From Actinomyces massiliensis 4401292 (GTDB taxonomy: Bacteria; Actinomycetota; Actinomycetes; Actinomycetales; Actinomycetaceae), in assembly GCF_000269805.1 (NCBI RefSeq), contig NZ_JH711481.1, positions 1,914,102 to 1,978,101 on the forward strand: a stretch of DNA of 64,000 bases, in the 5' to 3' direction. The position numbers and the translations under genes were made by a program. The notes under the pieces were generated by a model, which was given only the letters and a program-made list of their open reading frames with translations, did no database searches and was not told the DNA's origin. Shown here one piece after another: positions 17,029 to 25,921 of the stretch; position 1 is the first letter of the stretch, and every line of letters starts with the position of its first letter.

Positions 17029-17628
17029 ATGAGCCGCACCGCGCGCATCGAGCGCACCACGAGCGAATCCAGCGTTGTCGTCGAGATCGATCTCGACGGC
17101 GCCGGCGCCACGGACATCTCCACCACCGTGCCCTTCTACGACCACATGCTCACCGCTCTGGGCAAGCACTCGCTGATCGACCTGACGGTGCGCGCTACCG
17201 GCGACACCCACATCGACGTCCACCACACCGTGGAGGACACCGCCATCTGCATCGGCGAGGCCCTGCGCATCGCCCTGGGGGACAAGCGCGGCATCCGCCG
17301 TTTCGGCGAGGCCACCGTCCCCCTGGACGAGGCCCTGGCGCAGGCGGTCGTGGACGTCTCCGGGCGCCCCTACCTGGTCCACACCGGGGAGTCCGAGGCC
17401 TTCGCCCACCATCTCATCGGCGGACACTTCACCGGATCCATGGTCCGCCACGTCCTGGAGGCCATCGCCTACCATGCGGGCATCTGCCTGCACGTGCGCG
17501 TCATCTCCGGGCGCGACCCCCACCACATCGCCGAGGCCGAGTTCAAGGCCCTCGCCCGGGCACTGCGCACTGCCGTCGAATCCGACCCGCGCGTTGACGG
17601 AATCCCCTCGACCAAGGGAGCACTGTGA
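17029..17628 (+). CDS. hisB: Imidazoleglycerol-phosphate dehydratase
   Basis: Mn-dependent dehydratase that converts imidazoleglycerol phosphate to imidazoleacetol phosphate. The 199-residue monofunctional protein has the metal-binding histidine motifs [45 protein letters not shown] and [20 protein letters not shown] 17029 follows AGGAAG; in-frame codons upstream belong to no family sequence. The stop overlaps the start of the next gene. Confidence 0.96.
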   Translation: MSRTARIERTTSESSVVVEIDLDGAGATDISTTVPFYDHMLTALGKHSLIDLTVRATGDTHIDVHHTVEDTAICIGEALRIALGDKRGIRRFGEATVPLDEALAQAVVDVSGRPYLVHTGESEAFAHHLIGGHFTGSMVRHVLEAIAYHAGICLHVRVISGRDPHHIAEAEFKALARALRTAVESDPRVDGIPSTKGAL

Positions 17629-18632
17629 TGCACGACTCCAATACCACTCCCGGACACGAACCCGACGATCGTGATCGGCCCGAAGCTGATCACGACTCTG
17701 CCGATGGCATCGGCACCGATGCGGCCGGTACCGGCGGGGCTGCGCCCCAGCATGACATTGATGCCGAGTTCGCCGCGATGATGGAGGGCCTGGCACTGCC
17801 GAGCGAGATGCAGGCGGACTTGGAGTCCATGGATTCACTGGATTCACTGGACTCGCTGGAATCCCTGGAGTCGCTCGACGAGCCCGGGCCGTCGGTCGTC
17901 TCCGTGGATGACGTGCCCCATAACACCTACACGGCTCCGAAAGAGCCGCTGACCGGTGGCGGGCAGTCGGATCAGCGGATCGATCGGGACGGCCCGGACT
18001 CGGATCAGGGCGCTGATGCTGAGTCCCCTGCGTCTTCTGCATCCCCTGCAACATCCCCTTCAACTGCATCGGACGCCGGACCGGCAGAGCCCGCATCGTC
18101 CGCACCTCCGCGGGCGGTGAAGGTCGCCGTCGTGCTCACGCCCCTGGCGAGCGCTGACGCACTGGCCGCCATGTGCGCCATGAGCGACCTGGAATGCACC
18201 GTCGTACCCGCGCGCTCCGGGGCCTTCGCGGTCAAGGAGTTCGTGTCCGCCCACGCCGAGTGGGATGTCTCCGAGTTGCTCGGAGGAGCGGACACCGAGC
18301 CCGCCGAAGCGGCTGATCTCGCCTCGGCCCTCTCGCGTCTCAGCCGTGCGGGCGTCGTGCTGCTGACAGCGGATCTGGCCACTGACGTCGGCATCGAGTC
18401 CGGCCTGTCCGGCACCATCACCGCCCGCCGGTATGTGGATGGCAAGGCCGGCGAGGACGCCGCTGCGGGACTGCTGCTGGCCTCGGTGGACCAGGAGGTC
18501 GAAGATGTCCTGCTGGGCATCGCTAGCGCTGATGGCATCGAAGGTGCGCTGAAGTCCTCCGAGGTCAAGACCTCCAGGGCCATGCGATGGCTCGCGCGCG
18601 GGCTGCGCCGCCCTCGCGGTGGCAAGAGCTGA
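17628..18632 (+). CDS. Acidic protein of unknown function within the his cluster
   Basis: Unrecognised 334-residue protein whose ATG shares a base with the hisB stop (TGATG), so it is translationally coupled to histidine synthesis. The first 150 residues are disordered-looking and very acidic, with a Ser-Leu-Asp/Glu run (SLDSLDSLESLESLDE). A folded C-terminal half starts near residue 165 (VKVAVVLTPLASADALAAMC) and ends with a basic tail (RGLRRPRGGKS). It has no signal peptide or membrane segment. A second in-frame start, GTG 17625, is possible. Its role is unknown; position suggests a regulatory or accessory function in the his operon (weak inference). Confidence 0.75.
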   Translation: MHDSNTTPGHEPDDRDRPEADHDSADGIGTDAAGTGGAAPQHDIDAEFAAMMEGLALPSEMQADLESMDSLDSLDSLESLESLDEPGPSVVSVDDVPHNTYTAPKEPLTGGGQSDQRIDRDGPDSDQGADAESPASSASPATSPSTASDAGPAEPASSAPPRAVKVAVVLTPLASADALAAMCAMSDLECTVVPARSGAFAVKEFVSAHAEWDVSELLGGADTEPAEAADLASALSRLSRAGVVLLTADLATDVGIESGLSGTITARRYVDGKAGEDAAAGLLLASVDQEVEDVLLGIASADGIEGALKSSEVKTSRAMRWLARGLRRPRGGKS

Positions 18633-18797
18633 ATTCCTCTCAGGCTGCTTCTGCCATTTCTCGTTCCTGCCATGTCCATCATCGTCTGTCATGTCTGTCG
18701 TCGTCTGTGATAACCGGTGCGGGAGCGCTATCGCCGGATCAGGGGACTCGCTTGAATCGACTTGCGAGACAAGCGCGGCGCGAGGGCCGTTCCCCGG

Positions 18798-18803
18798 TAT
18801 TGT
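18798..18803 (+). promoter_or_regulatory. -10 box of leaderless hisH promoter
   Basis: TATTGT ends six bases before ATG 18810 and fixes hisH at 218 residues, excluding a longer in-frame reading from ATG 18762. Confidence 0.5.
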
Positions 18804-18809
18804 GAGCGC

Positions 18810-19466
18810 ATGAACCAGCCCAGCGTCGTCGTCCTGTCCTACGGCAGCGGCAACGTCCATTCCGCTGTGCGCGCCCTGGAACGGGTGGGAGCCGCCGTCG
18901 AGCTGACCGCCGACCGGGCCGCTGTCGAGGCCGCCGACGGGCTCGTGGTTCCCGGTGTCGGGGCTTTCGGCGCCGTCATGGACCAGTTGCGGGCCGTCGA
19001 CGCTCCGCGACTCATTGAACGCCGGTTGGCCGGGGGCAGGCCCGTGCTCGGCATCTGCGTGGGCATGCAGGTGATGTTCGAGTCCTCCACCGAGCACGCT
19101 GCGGGGCGGAGCGATGACGTTCTCCCCGCGGGGCTCGCCCAATGGCCCGGGACCGTGGCACGGCTGCAGGCCGATGTGGTTCCCCATATGGGATGGAGCG
19201 AGGTCCGCCCGCCGCATGACACCGTGCTCCTGGACGGCGTAGCCGACCAGCGCTTCTACTTCGTCCATTCCTATGCCGCCAAGACCGACCCGGCAGCACT
19301 GCTGGAACCCGGACGCACGCGGCTCCCAGCAACCACCTGGGCCACCCATGGTGAGGATTTCGTGGCCGCCATCGAGAACGGCCCCCTGTCCGCGACTCAG
19401 TTCCATCCCGAGAAATCCGGCGATGCCGGAGCCCAACTGCTCCGCAACTGGCTGTCCACCCTGTAA
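18810..19466 (+). CDS. hisH: Imidazole glycerol phosphate synthase, glutaminase subunit
   Basis: Class I glutamine amidotransferase that supplies ammonia to HisF in making imidazoleglycerol phosphate and AICAR. The 218-residue protein has [12 protein letters not shown], the nucleophile Cys in [30 protein letters not shown] and the His-Glu pair in [11 protein letters not shown]. It has its own leaderless promoter and is followed 79 bp later by priA. The partner hisF is not in this window. Confidence 0.96.
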   Translation: MNQPSVVVLSYGSGNVHSAVRALERVGAAVELTADRAAVEAADGLVVPGVGAFGAVMDQLRAVDAPRLIERRLAGGRPVLGICVGMQVMFESSTEHAAGRSDDVLPAGLAQWPGTVARLQADVVPHMGWSEVRPPHDTVLLDGVADQRFYFVHSYAAKTDPAALLEPGRTRLPATTWATHGEDFVAAIENGPLSATQFHPEKSGDAGAQLLRNWLSTL

Positions 19467-19545
19467 CCGCCCTGTCACCACACTCTGCAACCAGGCGCCC
19501 AGCAGCACCGCGGCTGCGGCCATCGCACCACCGAAGGGACCCACT

Positions 19546-20289
19546 ATGCTCACTCTCCTGCCGGCCATCGATGTCTCCGACGGCAAGGCCGTCCGCCTGC
19601 TCAAAGGAGAGGCTGGTAGCGAGAGCGACTACGGCAGCCCCGTTGACGCCGCCCGCGACTGGGTCGAGGCCGGCGCCGAGTGGATCCACCTCGTGGACCT
19701 CGATGCCGCCTTCGGCCGTGGGTCCAACGCTCCGCTGCTGGCCCGCATCGTGGGCGAGGTCGGCATCAAGGTCGAACTGTCCGGAGGAATCCGCGACGAC
19801 GCCTCGTTGCGGCGCGCTCTGAACGTCGGGGCCGCTCGGGTCAACCTGGGCACCGCCGCCCTGGAGAACCCCGAATGGACCGAGCGCGTCATCGCCGAGT
19901 ACGGCGAAAGGATCGCCGTGGGCCTCGACGTGCGCGGCACTACTCTGGCGGCCCGCGGATGGACCAAGGAGGGCGGCGACCTGTGGGAGACGCTGGCGCG
20001 CCTCGACGCCGCCGGTTGCGCCCGCTATGTCGTCACCGACGTCACCAAGGACGGCACTCTGACCGGCCCCAACACCGAGCTCCTGCGCCAGGTCTGCGCC
20101 CGTACGAGTGCCCCCGTGGTCGCCTCCGGAGGCATTGCTCAGCTCGATGACCTGCGTGTGCTGGTCCGGCTCGTGCCCGAGGGCATTGAGGGCGCGATCG
20201 TGGGCAAGGCGCTGTACAACGGCAACTTCACGCTTCCGGAGGCGCTCGCGGTGGCCAGCGGTGAAGAGGGGGATCGCATGCCCCGCTGA
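19546..20289 (+). CDS. priA: Bifunctional phosphoribosyl isomerase A (HisA/TrpF)
   Basis: (beta/alpha)8-barrel isomerase of 247 residues acting on ProFAR in histidine synthesis and, in most actinobacteria, on PRA in tryptophan synthesis. Seen directly: [19 protein letters not shown] with the catalytic Asp, [32 protein letters not shown] (a PriA hallmark), [14 protein letters not shown] with the second catalytic Asp, and [14 protein letters not shown] 19546 follows AAGGGA. Dual function is inferred from the family; it would need the absence of a separate trpF elsewhere. Confidence 0.93.
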   Translation: MLTLLPAIDVSDGKAVRLLKGEAGSESDYGSPVDAARDWVEAGAEWIHLVDLDAAFGRGSNAPLLARIVGEVGIKVELSGGIRDDASLRRALNVGAARVNLGTAALENPEWTERVIAEYGERIAVGLDVRGTTLAARGWTKEGGDLWETLARLDAAGCARYVVTDVTKDGTLTGPNTELLRQVCARTSAPVVASGGIAQLDDLRVLVRLVPEGIEGAIVGKALYNGNFTLPEALAVASGEEGDRMPR

Positions 20290-20301
20290 TCGCGGATCGC
20301 C

Positions 20302-21597
20302 TCAGCCCTGACGGCGCTTCCAGTGCTTGACCACGGCTCGCAGCGCCGTGGCGAAGACGATCCCGGTGGTGATCAGGTAGGGGCCGTAGTGCTGGCGGGT
20401 GATCGGTCCCAACGGCTTCGCCAGGGCCGATACGACGGCGGTGGATCCGGCCATTCGGGCGGCGCGCTCCCCGGCGGCGTGGGCCAGTACCGAGGGCAGG
20501 GGCAGGTCGCGGCGCCCCGACTCGGCGGCGAAGAGCTTGACCGGGATGCCGGTGAGCGCTTGCTTCCAGTAGCCGACCGGCCCCCGGCTCAGGTAGCGGG
20601 AGGCGGCCGCCTCCATGGACGGCGTCGTCCAGGGCGCCGGCGGGCGGTGACCGGCGCGGGTGAGCAGGTGGGTCACGGCCACGCCGGTGACCGATCCGGC
20701 CACTACGAATGCGGATCGGCGCCACATGCGTTCAGGGTGGGTCAGTCCCAGCCAGACTTGGCTCATCTCCGCCATGATCGGGAAGGAGATCGCCTCGGCC
20801 AGTCCCCAGGCGAACATGACGGCGTCACCCCGGTGCCCTTCCATGGCCGTGCGCAGCACGGTGTGGATGTCGGAGACGGGGTAGGGCCTGCGGGGTCGCT
20901 TGAGCATGTCCATGATCTGTGCGCGGGCCTGCTCGCTGACGGATTCCACATCGTCGCAAGGAGCGATCGGACGACCTACTCGCACCTCCACCGGGGAATA
21001 GCTTGGCAGGCCTCTCTTCTTGGGCATCATCTCCCGGGTGCCCACGAGAGCCACTGGTAGGACCGGGATGCCGAAGTCCCGGGCCAGGCGGGCGGCACCC
21101 GAGTGGAAGCGTCCGATCCGACCGTCCCGGCTGCGGGTGCCCTCGGGGAAGATGAGGACGCTCATGGACTCGGCCACCCGGTGCGCCAGTGCTCCGCGCA
21201 GCTCCTCGTATGCACCCTCGCCGTCGCGCCGCACCGGATAGGCGCCCAGCAGGCCTCGTGCCACGGCGCGCCGTGAGCGCCGGGTGAACCAGTAGTCCTG
21301 AGCGGCCACGGTCACCACCCGCATGAGGGTGGGGGAGGCGCTCATCATGGCGATCGTGTCCGCGTGCGAGCCGTGGTTGGCGACGACGACGTAGGGGCCG
21401 TCGGCCTCGAACTCGCCCTCGACGTGAACGCCCCCGAACGGAGCGATGACCGCGGACCAGAACCTCTGGCGCAGCACCGCCCGCCAGGTCACCTTCTGGG
21501 GGGTGCGCACGATCGAGCGCAGTCGTCGCCCGGCGGAGGCGATGTCGGCCGACCCGGGCAGTGGCGGCAGCGATGGCAGCGCGGGCAGTGGCGGCAT
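20302..21597 (-). CDS. Lysophospholipid acyltransferase (PlsC-like) with long C-terminal extension
   Basis: Membrane-associated acyltransferase of 431 residues. The N-terminal half has the acyltransferase blocks NHGSHADT (HX4D-type catalytic motif), FPEGTRSRDG and IPVLPVALVGT. The last 180 residues are an extra region with hydrophobic segments (SAFVVAGSVTGVAVTHLL), larger than in ordinary PlsC (about 240 residues). ATG 21597 has GGAAAGG upstream; a TTG at 21654 that overlaps the cdsA stop is an alternative. It is the third gene of a minus-strand module with cdsA and a CDP-alcohol phosphatidyltransferase, suggesting synthesis of a particular phospholipid (inference). It is convergent with priA. 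Confidence 0.82.
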   Translation of the reverse strand: MPPLPALPSLPPLPGSADIASAGRRLRSIVRTPQKVTWRAVLRQRFWSAVIAPFGGVHVEGEFEADGPYVVVANHGSHADTIAMMSASPTLMRVVTVAAQDYWFTRRSRRAVARGLLGAYPVRRDGEGAYEELRGALAHRVAESMSVLIFPEGTRSRDGRIGRFHSGAARLARDFGIPVLPVALVGTREMMPKKRGLPSYSPVEVRVGRPIAPCDDVESVSEQARAQIMDMLKRPRRPYPVSDIHTVLRTAMEGHRGDAVMFAWGLAEAISFPIMAEMSQVWLGLTHPERMWRRSAFVVAGSVTGVAVTHLLTRAGHRPPAPWTTPSMEAAASRYLSRGPVGYWKQALTGIPVKLFAAESGRRDLPLPSVLAHAAGERAARMAGSTAVVSALAKPLGPITRQHYGPYLITTGIVFATALRAVVKHWKRRQG

Positions 21598-21646
21598 GAC
21601 GGCGGGCCTTTCCGTACGGGGTGGTGTCGGGCGTGAAAGGCAGAGC

Positions 21647-22612
21647 CTATCCAAGGTCTCCCAGGACGGCGGCCAGCGGCAGCACCAGGAGGAGGGAGTC
21701 GACGCGGTCCAGTAGGCCGCCGAATCCGGGCAGCCAGGAGCCGGCGTCCTTGACTCCGGCAGTGCGTTTGACCAGGGACTCCAGCAGGTCGCCGAGCACG
21801 CCTCCCAGGCCGACGGCGATCACCAGCCCGGGCGTGATCCTTCCCAGGAGGGTGAGGATGAGAGCCGCCCCCAGCACCGCGCCGACCAGTCCGCCGAGCG
21901 TTTTGTTCGGGGACAACGGTGATAGGGGACGGCGGGCCCATGCAGCCCATGGCATGCGGCGCAGGAAGGTGCCCCCGGTCCAGGCCGCCACGTCCGCGGC
22001 GGCTGCCGCGAAGGCGATGAGAAAGGCGTCCTGCCACAGGACCACCAGGTGGGCCAGGGACCAGGGGATCCACACCGAGGCGAAGCCGGCTACCGTTGCC
22101 CGCCTCATCCCGCCCTCGACATCCCCGGCCAGGACTGCGGGCACGGCGCACACCAGCACCATGAGGGGTGCGATGCCCAGCACCCCGGGGCGCAGCCAGG
22201 CCATCAGGGGATAGGCGACGGACAGGATGGCCAGGAGCGCGGTCTCGGCTCGTGGCAGGTGCGTGAGCCGGGCCAGTTCCCGCACCGCTTGGAGGCCCAG
22301 GAGCGCGGCCAGCAGTGCTGTTGTCGCCCGGCCCATCCAGATCGGAATGCCCACGGCCGGAATGATGATGGCCCAGGTGACCCAGCGGCGACGCAGCTCC
22401 GCCTTCCCGGACAGGGCCACGCCGATGCCTGCCAGGAGCAGAATGGTCACAGCCGCCGCGGCCAGGAACACGGCTCGGCCGGTGAGCACCCAGCCGACTC
22501 CGGGCACGGTGATGGTCCAGGAGCGGTCCCATCCCAGGAACCAGTCCAAGAATCCTCCCCGCGCGCCGGCAATGCCCACGAGACCCGCTGCGCTCATGAT
22601 CGCGGCGCTCAC
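21647..22612 (-). CDS. Phosphatidate cytidylyltransferase (CdsA family)
   Basis: Polytopic enzyme making CDP-diacylglycerol from CTP and phosphatidate; 321 residues with about seven or eight membrane segments. The C-terminal signature reads LLESLVKRTAGVKDAGSWLPGFGGLLDRVDS, close to the CDS consensus S-x-x-KR-x4-KD-x5-GHGG-x2-DR-x-D, but with GFGG in place of GHGG. GTG 22612 overlaps the upstream stop by GTGA, which fixes the start. A second, housekeeping cdsA probably exists elsewhere, because this copy sits in an YnbAB-like arrangement. Confidence 0.85.
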   Translation of the reverse strand: MSAAIMSAAGLVGIAGARGGFLDWFLGWDRSWTITVPGVGWVLTGRAVFLAAAAVTILLLAGIGVALSGKAELRRRWVTWAIIIPAVGIPIWMGRATTALLAALLGLQAVRELARLTHLPRAETALLAILSVAYPLMAWLRPGVLGIAPLMVLVCAVPAVLAGDVEGGMRRATVAGFASVWIPWSLAHLVVLWQDAFLIAFAAAAADVAAWTGGTFLRRMPWAAWARRPLSPLSPNKTLGGLVGAVLGAALILTLLGRITPGLVIAVGLGGVLGDLLESLVKRTAGVKDAGSWLPGFGGLLDRVDSLLLVLPLAAVLGDLG

Positions 22613-23427
22613 TGCCGGCCATCCTGGTCCGGGGGCGCCTGGCCGGAACCCTGCGCGGTGGAGGGGCTGGGGGAGTCGGGGGAGCCTCCGATGTCTGAAG
22701 AGCGATGCGCGCGGTCGGTGTGGTCGTGTCCCAGTCCCAGGCGGGCAATGTCCTCCGGCGGTGCGGGCGCCATCGTGTCGGCCATGGCGGGGCCCGTGCG
22801 CCCCGTGAGCGCCCTGCGGGTGCGCGCCAGGCGGATGGCCGCCGTCAGCAGGGAGCCGATCACGATGATCCAAGCGATGGCGGTCAGATACTGGGGCAGG
22901 GCCGCGGCCACCACGGCGGCCAGACACCTCTCCGTTTTGCCGAAGGGGCCGCCATTGAGCCGCGCAGCCCCCGCCCCGGCCGCCGCCAGGGAGATGAAGG
23001 TGGGCAGCGTCGCCGCGGTCAGCGCGATCAGGGTGAGGGCCACTGTGGAGGGAGGGGCTCCTATGCGCAGGGCCAAGCCCACCAGGCCTGCCATGATGAA
23101 CAGGTCCGAGACTCGATCCCCGATCTCATTGAGGACGAAGCCGAAGGGACGCGAGACTCCGCGGGCGCGGGCGACGGCCCCATCGAGGTTGGCTCCACCG
23201 AGCCTGGCCGCCAGCAGGATCAGGGCCGGAACCCACCAGCCCATGACCAGGGCCCCGCAGCCGAGAGCGGCCGACAGGACGCCGACGGCCGTCCATGCGT
23301 CGGGTGAGATGCCGCGGCGCACCGAGCCCTGGATGAGGAAGCCCAGGCGCCGGGTATACCAGTACTTCAGCGAGTAGAGCGAGGCCACGGCGAACAGGCT
23401 ATCGGCGCTGTGCGTCCGGGAGAACAT
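22609..23427 (-). CDS. CDP-alcohol phosphatidyltransferase, YnbA-like
   Basis: Integral membrane enzyme of 272 residues that transfers a phosphatidyl group from a CDP-lipid to an alcohol. The CDP-OH signature is recognisable but altered: ANLDGAVAR, then eight residues and GFVLNEIGD. The first Asp of the canonical D-x2-DG-x2-AR-x8-G-x3-D-x3-D motif is Ala and the third is Asn. I recall the same NLDG...LNE form in the E. coli YnbA subfamily, next to a CdsA paralogue (YnbB). The ATG at 23427 has no clear ribosome-binding site. The acceptor alcohol is unknown. Confidence 0.8.
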   Translation of the reverse strand: MFSRTHSADSLFAVASLYSLKYWYTRRLGFLIQGSVRRGISPDAWTAVGVLSAALGCGALVMGWWVPALILLAARLGGANLDGAVARARGVSRPFGFVLNEIGDRVSDLFIMAGLVGLALRIGAPPSTVALTLIALTAATLPTFISLAAAGAGAARLNGGPFGKTERCLAAVVAAALPQYLTAIAWIIVIGSLLTAAIRLARTRRALTGRTGPAMADTMAPAPPEDIARLGLGHDHTDRAHRSSDIGGSPDSPSPSTAQGSGQAPPDQDGRQ

Positions 23428-23535
23428 TCGAGGACGGGGAGTCCTGCCTATTCCTGCCGCTTCAGTGCATGCGGTTCACGGGTGGTCCACCGCTGGTTCC
23501 CGGGCGATTCACTGGGCTCCAGGGCTTCGAGGCAC

Positions 23536-23541
23536 TACCGT
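23536..23541 (+). promoter_or_regulatory. -10 box of leaderless SseB-like gene promoter
   Basis: TACCGT ends seven bases before GTG 23549 and decides the start over an in-frame ATG 84 bases upstream. Confidence 0.5.
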
Positions 23542-23548
23542 GAGGCGC

Positions 23549-24580
23549 GTGAGCGAATCACGTCCAGGTCCCCGGTCTGATGACATGTCCGATGCCCGCC
23601 CGGGCATTCGCTTGGATGCGGCGTCGCCCTCCGCCCCTGCTGCCTCCGCGGGGCGTGCTTCTTCAGCGGATGCTCCGGGGGGCGGCCATGCAGGGAAGTC
23701 AGGCGGTTCGCCCTCCGATGCGGCGGCGTCTGCCCGGTCTCGCCAGTCGCCCCAAGTGGCCGCGGCCATGGCGGCCAGGGCCAAACTCGAGCGGCTTCTG
23801 GCCGCCCCCACCCCGTTCGCTGCGGACGACGGTGCTGTCCGCCCCGAGGTGAGCGCGGCCCTGGAAGCGGACGACCTGCCTCGTCATGAGTACCTGGACC
23901 GGTTGTGGACCGCCTTGGCCGCTGGGCGCCTCATCGTGCCGGTAGCCGCGCACGCCCTGCCTTCCATGCCCTCTATGCCCTCCAAGGCCTCCCGCCTTTC
24001 GGAGGGCGCGGGCGGTCCGCAGCGCGTCAGTCTCTCGCGGGGCGGTGCCAAGCCCGAGGTTCCCGACCATGAGGTTCATACGGCCGACGCCTGCCAGGAT
24101 GCGGCCACCCTGGCCGTGAGCCTTCCCGACGGGCACGTGGCGCTGCCGGTCTTCACCAGTGCGCAGGCCATGTCCGCCTGGCGCAGCGACGTGCGCCCGG
24201 TCCCGGTGGAGCCCCAGCGGGCCGCCCAGGTGGCCTGCCTGTCCACCGACCAGCTGTGGGTGCTGGACCCCGGCAGTCGCGACCTGCGTCTGCCCCGGCC
24301 CGCTGTGGTGGCCCTGGCCGGGGGAGAGGACTGGGTGCCCTCGTGGCGCAACGAGCCGGTCCAGGCTGAGGTCAGTGCTCAGCTGGAACAGATCGACGGC
24401 GTCACCGGCGTGGCCTTCGCTCCCGGTCAGGACGCCGAACTGCGGGTCTTCATCCGCATCGACGCCGCCCAGGGCCGCAGTGCCGTGGCCAGGACCTTGG
24501 AGGGCTGCCAGCACATCATGGTCAATCCCGCCTGGGGGGAGCTGATCGACACCGTCGAGCTGTGCCCGCTGCCCGCGTGA
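23549..24580 (+). CDS. SseB-family protein
   Basis: Cytoplasmic protein of 343 residues. Residues 1-80 are low-complexity (Ala, Ser, Gly, Pro). The rest matches the SseB N- and C-terminal domains: RHEYLDRLWTALAAGRLIVPVA, LPDGHVALPVFTSAQAMSAWR, then DQLWVLDPGSRDLRLPRPAVVALA. Genes of this family commonly sit just upstream of infC in actinobacteria, but their biochemical function is not established. A leaderless promoter precedes the GTG. Confidence 0.75.
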   Translation: MSESRPGPRSDDMSDARPGIRLDAASPSAPAASAGRASSADAPGGGHAGKSGGSPSDAAASARSRQSPQVAAAMAARAKLERLLAAPTPFAADDGAVRPEVSAALEADDLPRHEYLDRLWTALAAGRLIVPVAAHALPSMPSMPSKASRLSEGAGGPQRVSLSRGGAKPEVPDHEVHTADACQDAATLAVSLPDGHVALPVFTSAQAMSAWRSDVRPVPVEPQRAAQVACLSTDQLWVLDPGSRDLRLPRPAVVALAGGEDWVPSWRNEPVQAEVSAQLEQIDGVTGVAFAPGQDAELRVFIRIDAAQGRSAVARTLEGCQHIMVNPAWGELIDTVELCPLPA

Positions 24581-24603
24581 TCGTCTGCCCGCCGACTCTC
24601 GCC

Positions 24604-24691
24604 GAGATCGGTCCACTTCCGGCTCGAGATCGGTCGAGTTCCGCGCCGAGATCGGTCCACTTCCGCATTGAAATCGGTCTGGTGTCCGGGG
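24604..24691 (+). repeat. 22-bp tandem repeat array, locus 2 (4 units)
   Basis: Three good units (24604-24625, 24626-24647, 24648-24669) and one decayed unit (24670-24691) in exact 22-bp register, each starting GAGATCGGTC and continuing STTCCG. It lies between the SseB-like gene and the infC promoter, about 50 bp upstream of the -10 box. Confidence 0.92.
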
Positions 24692-24740
24692 TCACCGCTA
24701 TGCCGTCATCGTGGTCCTGGGCAAGAGAAGGGCAACCTGG

Positions 24741-24746
24741 TACTGT
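24741..24746 (+). promoter_or_regulatory. Probable infC operon -10 box
   Basis: TACTGT about 220 bases before the infC start. With a start near 24752 it gives a leader of about 210 bases. The -35 match (TGGGCA, 24718-24723) is weak. Confidence 0.4.
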
Positions 24747-24751
24747 CTTCC

Positions 24752-24963
24752 CGACCGGCCGGAGTTCCTTACTTCGGCACGCAAGCGGAGAAATCCCACC
24801 TGGGTCCCTGATGGGGTCGGGTCATGCGAGGAGAGATCCTCGGCGGCGTCGGGCGCTTTTGCTCGGGCCGCGCTCGGGTGAGCACATGTAAGGCCTTCGC
24901 GCGTATTCGCGGCGAAGGCCTTTTCGCTGCGGCGGTCACCATCACTGAGAGTGAGGAAAAGCC
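24752..24963 (+). ncRNA. infC-rpmI-rplT leader with attenuator-like hairpin
   Basis: Structured 5' leader. Near its end, AAGGCCTTCGC (24890-24900) pairs with GCGAAGGCCTT (24912-24922); an inner GCG/CGC extends the stem to about 14 bp, and TTTT is at 24921-24924. This Rho-independent terminator lies only about 40 bases before infC, so it can act as an attenuator. L20- or IF3-dependent control of this operon is known in other bacteria; which ligand acts here is not visible. Boundaries follow the predicted start site and are approximate. Confidence 0.6.
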
Positions 24964-25593
24964 ATCAGCGAGCCCCGTATCAACGAACGGATCCGCGTCC
25001 CGGAGGTGCGCCTCGTCGGCCCCAGTGGCGAGCAGGTCGGCGTCGTCCGCGTCGAGGATGCTCTGCGCCTGGCCGAGGAGGCGGGCCTCGACCTGGTTGA
25101 GGTGGCGCCTGACGCACGCCCTCCGGTGTGCAAGCTCATGGACTACGGCAAGTTCAAGTACGAGTCGGCCATGAAGGCGCGTGATGCCCGCCGCAACCAG
25201 GCGAACACGCAGCTCAAGGAGATCCAGTTCCGCCCCAAGATCGACCAGCACGATTACGCCACCAAGATGGGGCACATCGAGCGGTTCCTCAAGGGCGGGG
25301 ACAAGGTCAAGTGCATCGTCCGCTTCCGCGGCCGTGAGCAGTCCCGTCCCGAGTTGGGAATCCGGCTGCTCCAGCGCGTGGCGGAGGAGATGGACGAGCT
25401 GGGCACCGTCGAGTCCCACCCCCGTCAGGATGGTCGCAACATGGTCATGGTTCTGGCGCCCACCCGCAAGAAGGCCGAGGTCAAGTCCGACCAGCGCCGT
25501 CGTCGTGAGGAGGCCCGCGCCAACAGACGTGCTGAGAAGCATGCGGGCAAGGCCCGGAACGCGCCCGTCGCCAGCTCTGGTGAACAGGCATGA
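24964..25593 (+). CDS. infC: Translation initiation factor IF-3 (ATC start codon)
   Basis: Binds the 30S subunit, prevents premature 50S joining and rejects non-canonical start codons. The conserved N-terminus [19 protein letters not shown] can only be translated from ATC 24964. A TGA lies in frame at 24952-24954 with no ATG, GTG or TTG between them, and GAGGA sits six bases upstream. The first ordinary start (GTG 25006) would remove the conserved segment. The protein is 209 residues, with [12 protein letters not shown] at the N-domain/linker junction, a C-domain ([14 protein letters not shown]) and a basic tail. A non-AUG start is classical for infC and lets IF3 repress its own synthesis. 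Confidence 0.93.
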   Translation: MSEPRINERIRVPEVRLVGPSGEQVGVVRVEDALRLAEEAGLDLVEVAPDARPPVCKLMDYGKFKYESAMKARDARRNQANTQLKEIQFRPKIDQHDYATKMGHIERFLKGGDKVKCIVRFRGREQSRPELGIRLLQRVAEEMDELGTVESHPRQDGRNMVMVLAPTRKKAEVKSDQRRRREEARANRRAEKHAGKARNAPVASSGEQA

Positions 25594-25696
25594 GGCCGGG
25601 CAGAGCCTGACACAGTCCATCACCCACCCCGACGGCAGTCCGTCAGGGGTCCACAGCCCGGGCCACCCGGTCAGGGCCGAGAAGAGGAAATCCACA

Positions 25697-25891
25697 ATGC
25701 CGAAGAACAAGACGCACTCCGGTGCCAAGAAGCGCTTCCGGGTCACCGGCAGCGGCAAGCTCATGCGTGAGCAGACCAATAAGCGCCACCTGCTCGAGGT
25801 CAAGTCCTCTCGCCGGAAGCGTCGGCTCGCGCAGGACCAGTCTGTCGCCAAGGCCGATGTCCGCCAGGTCAAGAAGCTGCTCGGCCGCTGA
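25697..25891 (+). CDS. rpmI: 50S ribosomal protein L35
   Basis: Small basic ribosomal protein of 64 residues. It begins [18 protein letters not shown], has the typical [14 protein letters not shown] segment, and ends in the basic VKKLLGR. ATG 25697 follows GAGGAAA. It lies between infC and rplT in the conserved operon and is probably co-transcribed with both. Confidence 0.97.
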   Translation: MPKNKTHSGAKKRFRVTGSGKLMREQTNKRHLLEVKSSRRKRRLAQDQSVAKADVRQVKKLLGR

Positions 25892-25921
25892 GCGGTCCCG
25901 TCACGTAAAAGGAGTCATCGC

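Noticed and set aside
18633-18809. Histidine leader peptide before hisH.
   Set aside because: No short ORF with a His run exists; the region has only CATC/GTCTGTC-type simple repeats.
25006-25593. infC starting at the ordinary GTG 25006.
   Set aside because: It lacks a ribosome-binding site and cuts off the conserved [13 protein letters not shown] segment that the ATC start restores.
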